A DNA stretch of 64,000 nucleotides from Clostridiaceae bacterium (GTDB lineage: Bacteria > Bacillota > Clostridia > Peptostreptococcales > Natronincolaceae). The translations under genes and the position numbers were made by a program. The notes beneath the pieces are model-generated. The model searched no databases. It was not told the origin of the DNA and saw only the letters and a program-made list of their open reading frames with translations. Positions 18,350 to 26,436 of the stretch are shown one piece after another; positions within the stretch are counted from its first letter, which is position 1; every line of letters starts with the position of its first letter. The DNA is taken from contig JAHDLO010000004.1 in NCBI GenBank assembly GCA_018432235.1, forward strand, positions 1 to 64,000. The letters are read 5' to 3'.

Positions 18350-19981
18350 TTGAAAGAAACAAGAACTAAATCCACTATTAAAGATATTAAGATACTGGAT
18401 AAATCGGCGGATGTTTCCTATAGGGCAAAAAATGCCTCTATCCGCACCAAGGAACAGGCTGAACAGACACAACGACAGGATTATACCAGTTCTGTAGGGT
18501 ATGCAGAAGATAAGATAAAAAAAGGTGCGGAAACTTTGAGCAATGAAGCCCGTCATGCTATAGATCATCAGGGAAAAAAGATTGTACAGAAAATAAAGGA
18601 CCGAAGCAATATAGGTAAGGGTGCCCACAGCACCGATTCAGCAGATGAATATGCACCGGAACAGACTTCACGACCTGGAACCGCCAATCCTAAAACACAC
18701 CAGAGTAATGCTTCCCCAAAAGGAAAGGAGGGGGCCTCAACCAAAGCTACAAAAGAGCTTAAACGGTGCGATGCTCCTACACAAGCAAAACAATCAGCAC
18801 AGCATAAAGCCGCCCAAACAAAAGCAAAGGAAACGGTAAAACAAAAATATACCCTTTCAAAGCCAAACGAACTGGCTAAACGGCGATTTATTCAGAGCCA
18901 GGTGAAAGCAGGTTTTACACGAAACGAAGAAATACAGGCGTTAGAATCAAAGTATATTCAGACACCGGAAATCAAACCGATGCGGGCTATCCGGAACCCC
19001 ATTTTCAAATCACCAGCCGAAAAAGTAGCAGGGCGCGCCATTTCACCCAGCATTGGCGGCACGAGTCATCGTACCATTAAACAGTCCATTAAGGCCAGTG
19101 GCAAAACCCTTAAAAATACCTCTAAAGGCACCATTAAAACGGCACAAAGATCTGTCAAGACCGCCAAGCAGACAGTAAAAACAGGTATAAAAACATCTCA
19201 GGCGGCTGCTAAAGCTGCTGCCAAAACTGCACAAACCATAAAAGCGGCACATCGTTCAGCACAGGCGGCAAGAGCCGCCGCCATATTTACAACCCGTATG
19301 ATTAAGCTGGCAGTAAAAGCTACTGCTGCACTGGTTAAAGGGCTTATTGCCCTTGTGGGTACAGGTGGTGCTGTCCTTTCCCTTTTCTTAATTATCATTG
19401 CTGTAGCCGCCTTGGTAGAATCTCCTTTTGGCATCTTCTTTTCTAATGAGAATAAAGACACAGGTGTATCACCCATATCCAGTGTGGTACAGGAGGTAAA
19501 TGCTGAGTTTGACATCAAAATTGAGGACATTAAGGAGTCCCATGACTACGTAGACAGTGTAGAGATTCACTACTCTGGTAGTGCAGATAATATCCGGGTA
19601 GATAACTGGATGGACGTTATAGCCGTGTTTGCTGTTAGAACTGCAATGGATAAAGAAAACGGCATGGATGTTGCCACCATTGATGTCACGCGAATAGATA
19701 TGATTAAGTCTGTATTTTGGGATATGAACTTGATTGATTATTATGTAGAAACCATCGAGTATACAGAAACGGAAACCGTAGATAACGGGGATGGTACGAC
19801 CAGCCATGAAACTACAACTACCTATGAGTATATTCTTCATATTACCATTACCAGTAAAACTGCCGAGCAACAGGCCGGTGAATACGGCTTTACCGATGAT
19901 CAAATTAGCGTTATGGAAGAAATGTTGTCCGGGGAATTTCGCCCGATGATGTATACCCTGCTGGGTAGGGACGAAATCTAA
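18350..19981 (+). CDS. CD1108-like conjugation protein lacking the C-terminal peptidase domain
   Basis: 543 residues from TTG 18350 (AAGGAGG eight bases before; GTG 18341 lies inside it). A long basic, low-complexity N-terminal region with many Lys-Thr-Ala repeats leads into one membrane helix (LVGTGGAVLSLFLIIIAVAALV, about 335-360). An extracellular domain ends in EMLSGEFRPMMYTLLGRDEI. Homologues known to me continue into an NlpC/P60-type peptidoglycan hydrolase that opens the wall for the channel. Here a stop ends the protein first, and no hydrolase follows. It is either a short variant or a truncation. Confidence 0.7.
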   Translation: MKETRTKSTIKDIKILDKSADVSYRAKNASIRTKEQAEQTQRQDYTSSVGYAEDKIKKGAETLSNEARHAIDHQGKKIVQKIKDRSNIGKGAHSTDSADEYAPEQTSRPGTANPKTHQSNASPKGKEGASTKATKELKRCDAPTQAKQSAQHKAAQTKAKETVKQKYTLSKPNELAKRRFIQSQVKAGFTRNEEIQALESKYIQTPEIKPMRAIRNPIFKSPAEKVAGRAISPSIGGTSHRTIKQSIKASGKTLKNTSKGTIKTAQRSVKTAKQTVKTGIKTSQAAAKAAAKTAQTIKAAHRSAQAARAAAIFTTRMIKLAVKATAALVKGLIALVGTGGAVLSLFLIIIAVAALVESPFGIFFSNENKDTGVSPISSVVQEVNAEFDIKIEDIKESHDYVDSVEIHYSGSADNIRVDNWMDVIAVFAVRTAMDKENGMDVATIDVTRIDMIKSVFWDMNLIDYYVETIEYTETETVDNGDGTTSHETTTTYEYILHITITSKTAEQQAGEYGFTDDQISVMEEMLSGEFRPMMYTLLGRDEI

Positions 19982-20103
19982 TTTCTAATTTGAGGTTATT
20001 AAAAGCGGTAGCCATCTCCGGAAACATATCACTGTAAAATTGATAACTTTGCTACCGTGAAAATATTTTAAAGGCCTAAATTTTATGAAAGGTGGAAAAA
20101 CAG

Positions 20104-20340
20104 ATGGATTTAGAAAAGTTAAAGGATATGGAGTACGTAAAATGTGTAAATTTATTAGCTCAATTGATTGACTTGGATTCGGATACAAAAGAAACAATTC
20201 ATAAATGCTTTCAAAGCGTGGGAATTAAAAACTTTTTTCTTCACCTTGAATCAGTAGACCTCCCCCTGGAGACTTGTGAGAAGTTGAAAAGTATTAAATC
20301 CATTATTGAGATATTGGACGGTAAAGGGGGGCGAGCCTAA
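20104..20340 (+). CDS. Small hypothetical protein
   Basis: 78 residues. ATG 20104 is chosen over GTG 20092 because GAAAGGTGG then works as ribosome binding site. Acidic and helical, with VKCVNLLAQLIDLDSDTKETIH and a Leu-rich tail. No family recognised. Two bases separate it from the RadC-like gene. Confidence 0.55.
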   Translation: MDLEKLKDMEYVKCVNLLAQLIDLDSDTKETIHKCFQSVGIKNFFLHLESVDLPLETCEKLKSIKSIIEILDGKGGRA

Positions 20341-20341
20341 A

Positions 20342-21046
20342 ATGAAACAAGATATCCTGCATACCGAGAAGTTTTTAAAAGGACTGACAACTTTAACAGG
20401 GCTTCCCTATAAAAAGGTTCAGCAGTATGTAAAGGGAAACAACCCCTTCAACATCTTAGAGCATCCCCACATTATGGAGCCAAATGAGAAGCAGCTTGAA
20501 AAGATAGGGCTGCTTAATGAGTTTATCGCCTCATATAACATTTTGAAAATCTATGAAAGTAACGAGAAGATTACACTCAATTCATCAACTATATCAGGCC
20601 AATATTTTTTAGCTCTTTTAGGTGGCATGAAGGATAAAGAAAGATTTATGGTTGCTTTTTTAGATAGTGGCAATAACATAATTGAAACAAAAATCATGTC
20701 CGAAGGAAGTATTGGCCAGACAGCGGTTTATCCAAGAGAAATATTAAAATATGCCCTTGCCTGTGATTGCAATGCAATGATTTTAGCTCATAACCATCCC
20801 GGTGGATCGAAAAATTTTTCTCAGGAGGATAGAGCAATGACACAGAGAATGGTTGATATTTTGCATCCCTTGCAGATCAAAATTTTAGACCACATTATTG
20901 TAGGTGGCACAGGATATTCTTCCATGGCAGAACAAGGGATTGTTCCCTACCAGAGCAAAGGTACGGCAAATTATGAAGAGATTGCATTAGGTCCAATACC
21001 TGTTGAGGAAAAGCGGAATAGGTTTCAAAATACACACTCGCGTTAA
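20342..21046 (+). CDS. RadC-like JAB-domain protein (ICE type)
   Basis: 234 residues from ATG 20342. The JAMM metal motif is present: an upstream Glu (TKIMSEGSIGQTAVYPREI), then AHNHPGGSKNFSQED. This is the JAB fold of UPF0758/RadC proteins. The N-terminal region is not the helix-hairpin-helix of chromosomal RadC, so it belongs to the plasmid/ICE branch. Its role in conjugation or repair is unproven. It ends the transfer module in this window. Confidence 0.8.
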   Translation: MKQDILHTEKFLKGLTTLTGLPYKKVQQYVKGNNPFNILEHPHIMEPNEKQLEKIGLLNEFIASYNILKIYESNEKITLNSSTISGQYFLALLGGMKDKERFMVAFLDSGNNIIETKIMSEGSIGQTAVYPREILKYALACDCNAMILAHNHPGGSKNFSQEDRAMTQRMVDILHPLQIKILDHIIVGGTGYSSMAEQGIVPYQSKGTANYEEIALGPIPVEEKRNRFQNTHSR

Positions 21047-21376
21047 AATTAAATTTATAATGTGAGATTCTCACCTTAGAAATAGATGTACTGAGGACGA
21101 GAGGGACAATTGTTCTATGTTCTATAAACTACTTAACTGATATTAATTGCATATGGAGTACAACACATCAAACTTTTCCTTCTGAATTAAATTTGGTGCT
21201 TTATGCAAACAATGTTTTGTGGAGAGCTTTTTAATTTTATTCGGTTAAGATGTAAGTTCAAATAAAAATTTAAGTATAGCCTAAACTAACTGTCACGTTT
21301 CCATACCGGAGGTTCCATAAGTTTTCCCCGGAGGATAGTAAGGGGTTGGTAACTTCTTCGAAATGTTTTATAGACG
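21047..21376. other. Gene-free junction between transfer module and metal cargo
   Basis: AT-rich DNA with a small palindrome, GTGAGATTCTCAC near 21062, and no convincing reading frame. A GTTCCATAAG..TTTTCCCCGG stretch near 21310-21340 looks like decayed mobile DNA, but I cannot name it. It likely marks the left edge of inserted cargo. Confidence 0.35.
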
Positions 21377-21446
21377 TTGACATATAAATGTTTTACTGAT
21401 AGCATTATATTACAACATTACAACGATTATTGTAATGTTGTAATAT
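21377..21446 (+). promoter_or_regulatory. SigA-type promoter with perfect ArsR/CadC-type operator
   Basis: TTGACA (21377-21382), 17-bp spacer, TAGCAT (21400-21405). Right after the -10 box is a perfect 17-bp inverted repeat: ATATTACAACATTACAA (21407-21423), 6-nt loop, and its complement (21430-21446). It covers the expected transcription start and precedes the ArsR gene, so autorepression is likely. Confidence 0.8.
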
Positions 21447-21485
21447 TTTTATTTTTTATGTATGTGTAATCCAGGGGGGAATAAA

Positions 21486-21860
21486 ATGTCTAATTTAAAC
21501 CAATCTTCAGAAGATCTTGCTTGTCAAGTTTGGTTCTGTGATGAGGAAAAGGTTCAGCAAATCCAAGCTGAACTTGAAGGTGTAGACGGTATGTCTTTAA
21601 TACTAAAGGCTCTAGCCGATGATACAAGGGTTAAGATTGCTTATGCGCTTTCTAAAACAGAGATGTGTGTATGTGATGTAGCAAAGCTTATAGGTGCCAG
21701 TAGTAATGTAGCTTCCTATCATTTACGAACGCTTAATCATTTAGGCTTAGCACGTTACAGAAAAGAAGGAAAGATGGTATACTACTCGCTAGCTGATGAT
21801 CATATCGCCAATTTGGTGCGGGAAGTATTTGAATATGCACGGGAAAAGTCTCGTCGCTAA
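21486..21860 (+). CDS. ArsR/SmtB family metal-sensing repressor (CadC-like)
   Basis: 124 residues from ATG 21486 behind GGGGGGA. Winged helix-turn-helix with LADDTRVKIAYALSKTEMCVCDVAKLIG, where CVC is the alpha3 metal site used by CadC-type sensors, plus N-terminal Cys in LACQVWFC. DNA recognition stretch SNVASYHLRTLNHLGLARY. It should release its operator when Cd, Pb, Zn or a similar ion binds. The downstream transporter it once controlled is reduced to a fragment. Confidence 0.85.
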   Translation: MSNLNQSSEDLACQVWFCDEEKVQQIQAELEGVDGMSLILKALADDTRVKIAYALSKTEMCVCDVAKLIGASSNVASYHLRTLNHLGLARYRKEGKMVYYSLADDHIANLVREVFEYAREKSRR

Positions 21861-21882
21861 TCTTTATTTGGAGGTGCTTTCT

Positions 21883-22221
21883 GTGTATAAAGTTATAGAA
21901 AAAACAAGAACACAAACCGGAAGGCTGATTGTGGAAAGACCTAAAAGTATGGAAGCCAGTGTGAAAGCTAAGAAAGAAAACCACGAAATTGGTAGTCAAC
22001 TTATAGTATTCCAAGTTGAAAACATCATTTGTACGAACTGTGCTGCTAAACTTGAAAGAAATATACAAGCAATCCCTGGTGTAACTAAGGCTACATTGAA
22101 TATTAGGACAGGGAGGTTGATAGTAGAGGGTTTAGGAGATTTAGAAACCTTTGAAGCAGTTCGCGACCAAGGCAGGAATGATAATTATATTCTTTCATTG
22201 ATTGAACTAAAGTTGTTTTAA
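21883..22221 (+). pseudogene. N-terminal fragment of a heavy-metal P-type ATPase (one HMA domain)
   Basis: 112 residues from GTG 21883 (GGAGGTG upstream). It contains an HMA domain with the metal pair in NIICTNCAAKLERN and GLGDLETFEAVRDQG, then changes into unrelated sequence and stops. There is no transmembrane ATPase body. Its place directly after a CadC-like regulator fits a cadA/zntA-type pump that has been cut off. It could also be expressed as a small metal chaperone, but the odd tail argues against that. Confidence 0.6.
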
Positions 22222-22620
22222 TAAAGATGTGACGGCTTAATGTCCTTTACTTTTTTCGTTAAGCGACATAAGGAGAATATGTTAGTTACCCTATTGATGG
22301 CTGTATAAAAGTTATTATAAAACGTCTGCAGCTATACTAATGGTTCACTCTGATATTCTCCTTTGAGGTACGACTATAATAGAAACCAGATTAACAATTA
22401 CTTTGACACAATGATATCGATTTTGACATAAATTAACTCACTATCAGCTCTGCTTCAGATATTAAGTCTGGATGATGCAGTTAAGAGAAACTTGGATTTT
22501 TTTGATGATATAGAAGAAACCAATGGCTCCTTAGTCAGTAAAAAAATTTGATTGTTATATTTAGGGTCTGAATATTCTCTATGTAAACATTACCAAGATA
22601 AAAATAATAGAGATCTACCA
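22222..22620. other. Decayed DNA before sigI
   Basis: No intact gene. A short frame around 22460-22550 reads like old coding sequence (SLDDAVKRNLDFFDDIEETN) and ends at a TGA. I cannot assign it. The right end carries the sigI promoter. Confidence 0.35.
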
Positions 22621-22645
22621 CCCCAAATTTTTGTTGCGTTACGAA
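22621..22645 (+). promoter_or_regulatory. Candidate SigI-type promoter of sigI
   Basis: CCACCCC just before 22625, then 17 bp, then CGAA (22642-22645) inside ACGAATATAAAA. B. subtilis and C. thermocellum SigI promoters have a C-rich -35 (ACCCC) and a CGAA-type -10 (established knowledge). The same 12-base -10 block occurs before the secreted-protein gene at 24.4 kb. Confidence 0.6.
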
Positions 22646-22669
22646 TATAAAAATACGGAGAGGTTGAAT

Positions 22670-23398
22670 GTGCTTGAAATATTAATTAATAATCAGGTTG
22701 TTAAGGCTAGGCAGGATGATTTAGTCCGTGAGAAGCTTATTAAAAAGTACCGTTCTCAAATCGGCACTATTGCCATGGGCATCTGCGGTCGGTCTTTAGA
22801 CTGGAATAATGACGATGAATTAAGTATCAGCCTCATTGCTTTTAATGAGGCTATTGACACATATAATAAAGATAAGGGAATGAGATTTTTAAATTATGCC
22901 CAAATGCTTATTCATCATCGGTTAGTAGATTACTTTCGACGTGAATCCCGCTTTCAATACGCTCCTTTAGATACCCTTGACCAAGAAAAAGAGGTGAGCA
23001 AGTACGAAATAGCGGAAGCCTGGACCAAATATCAAGATGAGCAAACAGCTTTGGAACAAAGAGATATGGTAGCTCGCTACAATTTTATGCTCCTAGACTA
23101 TGGCATATCTTTGGATGATTTGGTATCTTGCTCACCTAAACACCGTGATACGAAACAAACCTTAATCCGAGTAGCACAGGCTTTAGTGGAGCAGCCGGTT
23201 TTAATGAAACAGTTTGAGAAGAACAAACAATTACCTGTAAAAGAATTAATGGTGCTGACAGGTGTTGGGCGAAAGGTGATAGAGAGGGGAAGAAAGTATA
23301 TCATAGCTGTAGTCTTGGTATTGAGTATTGATGAATTCTTACCTATAAGACAATTGCTCCGTTTGCCCCAGCAAGGAGGTGGTGAGGGGGATGGGTAA
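22670..23398 (+). CDS. sigI: RNA polymerase sigma factor SigI
   Basis: 242 residues from GTG 22670, which follows GGAGAGG. Region 2 is clear: ISLIAFNEAIDTYNKDKG and FLNYAQMLIHHRLVDYFRRE. The C-terminal part has ELMVLTGVGRKVIERGRKYI, a SigI-specific DNA-binding region. SigI factors respond to heat or to extracellular polysaccharide through a membrane anti-sigma. The next gene overlaps by 8 bp and encodes that partner. Probably autoregulated. Confidence 0.9.
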   Translation: MLEILINNQVVKARQDDLVREKLIKKYRSQIGTIAMGICGRSLDWNNDDELSISLIAFNEAIDTYNKDKGMRFLNYAQMLIHHRLVDYFRRESRFQYAPLDTLDQEKEVSKYEIAEAWTKYQDEQTALEQRDMVARYNFMLLDYGISLDDLVSCSPKHRDTKQTLIRVAQALVEQPVLMKQFEKNKQLPVKELMVLTGVGRKVIERGRKYIIAVVLVLSIDEFLPIRQLLRLPQQGGGEGDG

Positions 23399-24326
23399 AA
23401 TACGAGGGATGGTTCTACGAGTAGAGGAACGACAAGTAGTGGTAATTACTGAAGAAGGAGACTACCTAAAAGTAAAGATGCCCGTTCGGCGTCCTTCTCC
23501 TGGTGAAACGATAGAATTACCAATAAAGAAGCCTGTTAGCTTCAGGCCAAAGTACGTAGTAGCAGCTATTCTTATTATCTTTATGGCTTTAAGTGGTTTA
23601 AAAATCTTTACAACTCCACCTGTATTTGCATCTGTGGCCCTAGACATGACACCTAGTGTTCAGTTAACCATAGGTAAGGGTAATTTAGTTATTCAGTCGC
23701 AGGCCCAGAATCCTGAAGGAGAAAAGCTACTAAAAGAGTTGGATCTCAAAGGCTTAGATGTATACCAAGCAGTAAATTTGATAACTGCTAAAGCTGCTGA
23801 GATGAACTTTTTCGACTCTGAAAGAAAAAATTTAGCACTAGCTACTGTTATACCCCTGCGGGAAGCACCAGATGAAACTGGCATTGACAAGAACAAGATC
23901 ATGCAGGTTATCCATGATGAAATGTACGAACGAAAATATGATGGGTATGTAGTTGTGAATCAAGCTGGTAAAGAAATTATTCAGCAGGCTGAAGAAACAG
24001 GACTTCCTGTAAACAGATATATGTTGATGAAGAAATATAGGGAACAAGGAATCGAGATACCACCAGAAATATTAAAGGATTCTTCACCTTCCCAAGTAAT
24101 ACAGTCAAATCAAATGCCGCTACCAAAAGCATTTCCTGGTGATTGGTGTGAAGTATCTGATCTAGATTGGGACATGTACGATGGAATGGACATGATGAGA
24201 GATAAAGTAGTTCCTCCCTCCTCTGATAAGTGGAGAAATTATCCAGGACAGGGAGATTCACCAATGTACCGTGATGAGCTTCGGTCAAGGCAACATTGGA
24301 ATGATATGTGTCCTGAAGATTGGTAA
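23391..24326 (+). CDS. rsgI: RsgI-type anti-sigma factor
   Basis: 311 residues from ATG 23391. The cytoplasmic RsgI N-domain (MGKIRGMVLRVEERQVVVIT, about 1-50) is followed by one membrane helix (YVVAAILIIFMALSGLKIF, about 55-75) and the conserved extracellular juxtamembrane region (VFASVALDMTPSVQLTI). The C-terminal part has no carbohydrate-binding module, unlike clostridial cellulosome RsgI proteins, and ends in an acidic Trp/Asp-rich tail. It should hold SigI at the membrane. The signal sensed is unknown. Confidence 0.85.
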   Translation: MGKIRGMVLRVEERQVVVITEEGDYLKVKMPVRRPSPGETIELPIKKPVSFRPKYVVAAILIIFMALSGLKIFTTPPVFASVALDMTPSVQLTIGKGNLVIQSQAQNPEGEKLLKELDLKGLDVYQAVNLITAKAAEMNFFDSERKNLALATVIPLREAPDETGIDKNKIMQVIHDEMYERKYDGYVVVNQAGKEIIQQAEETGLPVNRYMLMKKYREQGIEIPPEILKDSSPSQVIQSNQMPLPKAFPGDWCEVSDLDWDMYDGMDMMRDKVVPPSSDKWRNYPGQGDSPMYRDELRSRQHWNDMCPEDW

Positions 24327-24361
24327 AGCTGATTAAAAAATATTTTAAAAAATCATTTGTT

Positions 24362-24390
24362 CCCCCCTAAAAAATAGTTGGTAATACGAA
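24362..24390 (+). promoter_or_regulatory. Second candidate SigI-type promoter
   Basis: CCCCCC (24362-24367), 19 bp, then CGAA (24387-24390) within ACGAATATAAAA, identical over 12 bases to the element before sigI. The spacer is two bases longer than the one before sigI. Confidence 0.5.
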
Positions 24391-24439
24391 TATAAAACTG
24401 AAGAAATTCAAGCTAATAAATTTTTTAGGAGGCGGAAAC

Positions 24440-24760
24440 ATGAAAAAGGTGGTTGTTTTACTTGTATTAATAGGGGTGTTAATGGCTTTTGCCGTACCTA
24501 GTGCTTTTGCGGTACCGACTGATGACCAACAAAAAGAATTAAGCAAGATTCAGCAGCAGATGATTGACTTAGAGAAGCAAATGGCGCAGAAGTACGTGGA
24601 AGCCGGAATGATTACGCAAGATCAAGCTGATTTAATGCTCCAAGATATTGAGTTAAGGGGACAGTACCAAAGCCAGTTTAATAATAACTGGGGTTCTGGA
24701 TATTACGGCGGAGGAAGAGGTATGATGAGAGGTTATGGTTGGGGAGGATATTGTTGGTAG
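24440..24760 (+). CDS. Secreted DUF2680 (YckD-like) protein
   Basis: 106 residues: signal peptide (MKKVVVLLVLIGVLMAFAVP, cut near AFAVP), a DUF2680 helix pair (QQQMIDLEKQMAQKYVEAGM, TQDQADLML), and a Gly/Tyr/Met/Trp-rich tail with GGGRGMMRGYGWGGYCW. Strong TTAGGAGGCGG ribosome binding site. A SigI-like promoter lies upstream, so it may be part of the SigI response. Function unknown. The Met/Cys-rich tail could bind metal. Confidence 0.75.
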   Translation: MKKVVVLLVLIGVLMAFAVPSAFAVPTDDQQKELSKIQQQMIDLEKQMAQKYVEAGMITQDQADLMLQDIELRGQYQSQFNNNWGSGYYGGGRGMMRGYGWGGYCW

Positions 24761-24782
24761 TTAAATAGTCAAATCTTAGTAA

Positions 24783-24818
24783 GGTATGCCTTGTCTTTGA
24801 GGCATGCCATTTTATTTT
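24783..24818 (+). terminator. Terminator after DUF2680 gene
   Basis: GGTATGCCT (24783-24791) pairs with AGGCATGCC (24800-24808), followed by ATTTTATTTT. Confidence 0.75.
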
Positions 24819-25140
24819 AGGCGAATAATTATCAGCCTATCAAAAAAATGTTTTTTATAAATTATATAATTGTATAAATTATATTTAAAATAATCATGTA
24901 TTTACATAAAAACCTAGGTATTGCAGAAAATAAAGTAGAGTATGGCTTTTAGTTCAGTTTCGGTGGTTATCAATACCTTGAGGTTAAAATGATTCCACCT
25001 GTACCGAGATTTTCAGGGGACAAAGAGATTATTAGAAACAATTTCTAAAGGAAACAAATTAGCTCCTTTATCGGATCCACTACGACGTCCATAGAGATTT
25101 GGCGAACAAAAGAACTAGTATTAATTACTTAAAATTAAAA
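24819..25140. other. AT-rich gap with traces of old coding sequence
   Basis: No intact gene. Around 24990-25050 a short reading (MIPPVPRFSGDKEIIRNNF) looks like a degenerate gene piece I cannot assign. No clear promoter for the following lipoprotein gene. Confidence 0.3.
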
Positions 25141-25153
25141 TGGAGGAAACAAT

Positions 25154-25489
25154 GTGAAAAAAAATGGATTAAGATTAATGTGTTTACTTATTGTATTTAG
25201 TCTACTTGTGGCAGCATGTACTCCTCAACGTCGCCCACTGCCAGATGATGCTAACTCCTATAATGACATGATGAACTATATGTCCAGAACTCCGGAATTT
25301 CGTGATGGCATGGTGGAGATGATGGAAACCCCGGAAATGCGGCAGGCCATGGTAGAAATAATGAAGACACCGGAGATGCGCCAAGCTATGGTGGAAATAA
25401 TGAAGACTCCGGAAATGCGGCAAGCTATGGTGGAAGTTATGAAAACGCCGGAAATGCAAGCAGTTTTAGAAGAAATATTAAGTGAATAG
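25154..25489 (+). CDS. Lipoprotein with tandem 12-residue repeats
   Basis: 111 residues from GTG 25154 with GGAGG upstream. Lipoprotein signal (LLIVFSLLVAAC, lipid Cys at about residue 22). From about 52 on there are four to five tandem repeats of the type TPEMRQAMVEIMK, encoded by 36-bp DNA repeats between about 25309 and 25475. The repeats should form Met- and Glu-rich amphipathic helices on the cell surface. No family function known to me. Such repeats can bind metal or stack as a rod. That is a guess. Confidence 0.7.
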   Translation: MKKNGLRLMCLLIVFSLLVAACTPQRRPLPDDANSYNDMMNYMSRTPEFRDGMVEMMETPEMRQAMVEIMKTPEMRQAMVEIMKTPEMRQAMVEVMKTPEMQAVLEEILSE

Positions 25490-25515
25490 CAATACAAAGT
25501 GCTTCATCTTCAAAA

Positions 25516-25550
25516 AATCCTAATCTCATTTTTAGAGATTAGGATTTTCC
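25516..25550 (+). terminator. Bidirectional terminator between convergent genes
   Basis: AATCCTAATCTC (25516-25527) pairs perfectly with GAGATTAGGATT (25535-25546), T-rich after and A-rich before. It serves both the lipoprotein gene and the minus-strand DUF1540 gene. Confidence 0.75.
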
Positions 25551-25551
25551 A

Positions 25552-25713
25552 TTAGCTTCTAGGTTTAAAAGTAGTGCAGCAGGTTCCGTCACTGGTATTA
25601 GCTCTGCCATCACCTTGGGGATTGACCTCTAAAGAATCAGCATGACAGACATGATTTTTCCAGTAGTGGCAGTTATCCACACCACATTTTACTTGCATTT
25701 TTGGAGCAGGCAT
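25552..25713 (-). CDS. DUF1540 small Cys-rich protein
   Basis: 53 residues from ATG 25713 (minus strand) with AAAGGAGGTG upstream. Four conserved cysteines in the order KCGVDNCHYW, VCHADSLEVN, GTCCTTF match the DUF1540 family, common in spore-formers and probably metal-binding. Reads toward the lipoprotein gene and shares its terminator. Confidence 0.8.
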   Translation of the reverse strand: MPAPKMQVKCGVDNCHYWKNHVCHADSLEVNPQGDGRANTSDGTCCTTFKPRS

Positions 25714-25880
25714 TAAGATACACCTCCTTTCAATACTTTCTTTGATGGACCTAAAGTATAAATTATATGCGATTCGTATGCTCTTTATTTAGCTTACCCT
25801 ATATTCATGACATTTTATTCTAAACTTTTAATAGCCTAAGGATCTAAAGTAGTTTTTGTGTGCACAAATATGCAGAAGTT

Positions 25881-25906
25881 AAGCCCTAGGACAACTCCTA
25901 GAGCTT
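25881..25906 (-). terminator. Hairpin after SHOCT gene
   Basis: AAGCCCTAGGA (25881-25891) pairs with TCCTAGAGCTT (25896-25906), one mismatch. It lies just beyond the stop of the minus-strand SHOCT gene. Confidence 0.5.
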
Positions 25907-25917
25907 TTAATATTTAG

Positions 25918-26358
25918 TTATATTAATTCTTCACGCATCTTTAAATATTCATCTCGGTTCAATTCCCCACGGGCATAACGTTCTTTTAATATCTCGAGAG
26001 AAGGATCATTACTTGAATTTAGTATTCCTTTTCCTTGAAGCTTCGTTAGAAAACCTTTAGAATTGTTATACATAAAACCAATTAAACCCACTAAAATCCC
26101 AATAATTGCCGCAGTAATCAATAATGAAGTAATTAAATTTAACCCAGAACCAGAATAACTGCTAAATGTTGAACCACCCATCATTCCTGAGCCCATCCCC
26201 ATTCCCGGACCTCTACCCATCATTCCCGGACCGAAAGATTGACTCCCTGGAGAAAATCCAGTCCCAAATAGAGTCTGGAAAATGAACTGTACTACTCCAA
26301 TGACTGTCAATCCTATCAATGAAAAGACAGCCAACTTTAACCAAGGATTTTTAACCAT
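25918..26358 (-). CDS. SHOCT-domain membrane protein with Met/Gly-rich loop
   Basis: 146 residues. Membrane helix 1 (KLAVFSLIGLTVIGVVQFIF), then a loop with GPGMMGRGPGMGMGSGMMGG, helix 2 (LITSLLITAAIIGILVGLIG), and a C-terminal SHOCT domain (LEILKERYARGELNRDEYLK). Met-rich loops facing outside often bind copper or silver. The gene lies downstream of a two-component system, which fits envelope metal stress. No catalytic motif. AGGAGGTAAT ribosome binding site. Confidence 0.75.
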   Translation of the reverse strand: MVKNPWLKLAVFSLIGLTVIGVVQFIFQTLFGTGFSPGSQSFGPGMMGRGPGMGMGSGMMGGSTFSSYSGSGLNLITSLLITAAIIGILVGLIGFMYNNSKGFLTKLQGKGILNSSNDPSLEILKERYARGELNRDEYLKMREELI

Positions 26359-26436
26359 AAAATATTACCTCCTCATATTTTTTATTTTTAAAATTCATGT
26401 GGTTTGGTTCAATTGTAATATTTCAATGTGAATTGA

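Noticed and set aside
25309..25475. Regular 36-bp repeats considered as a CRISPR array
   Set aside because: They are contiguous, in frame with a lipoprotein, and have no spacers.
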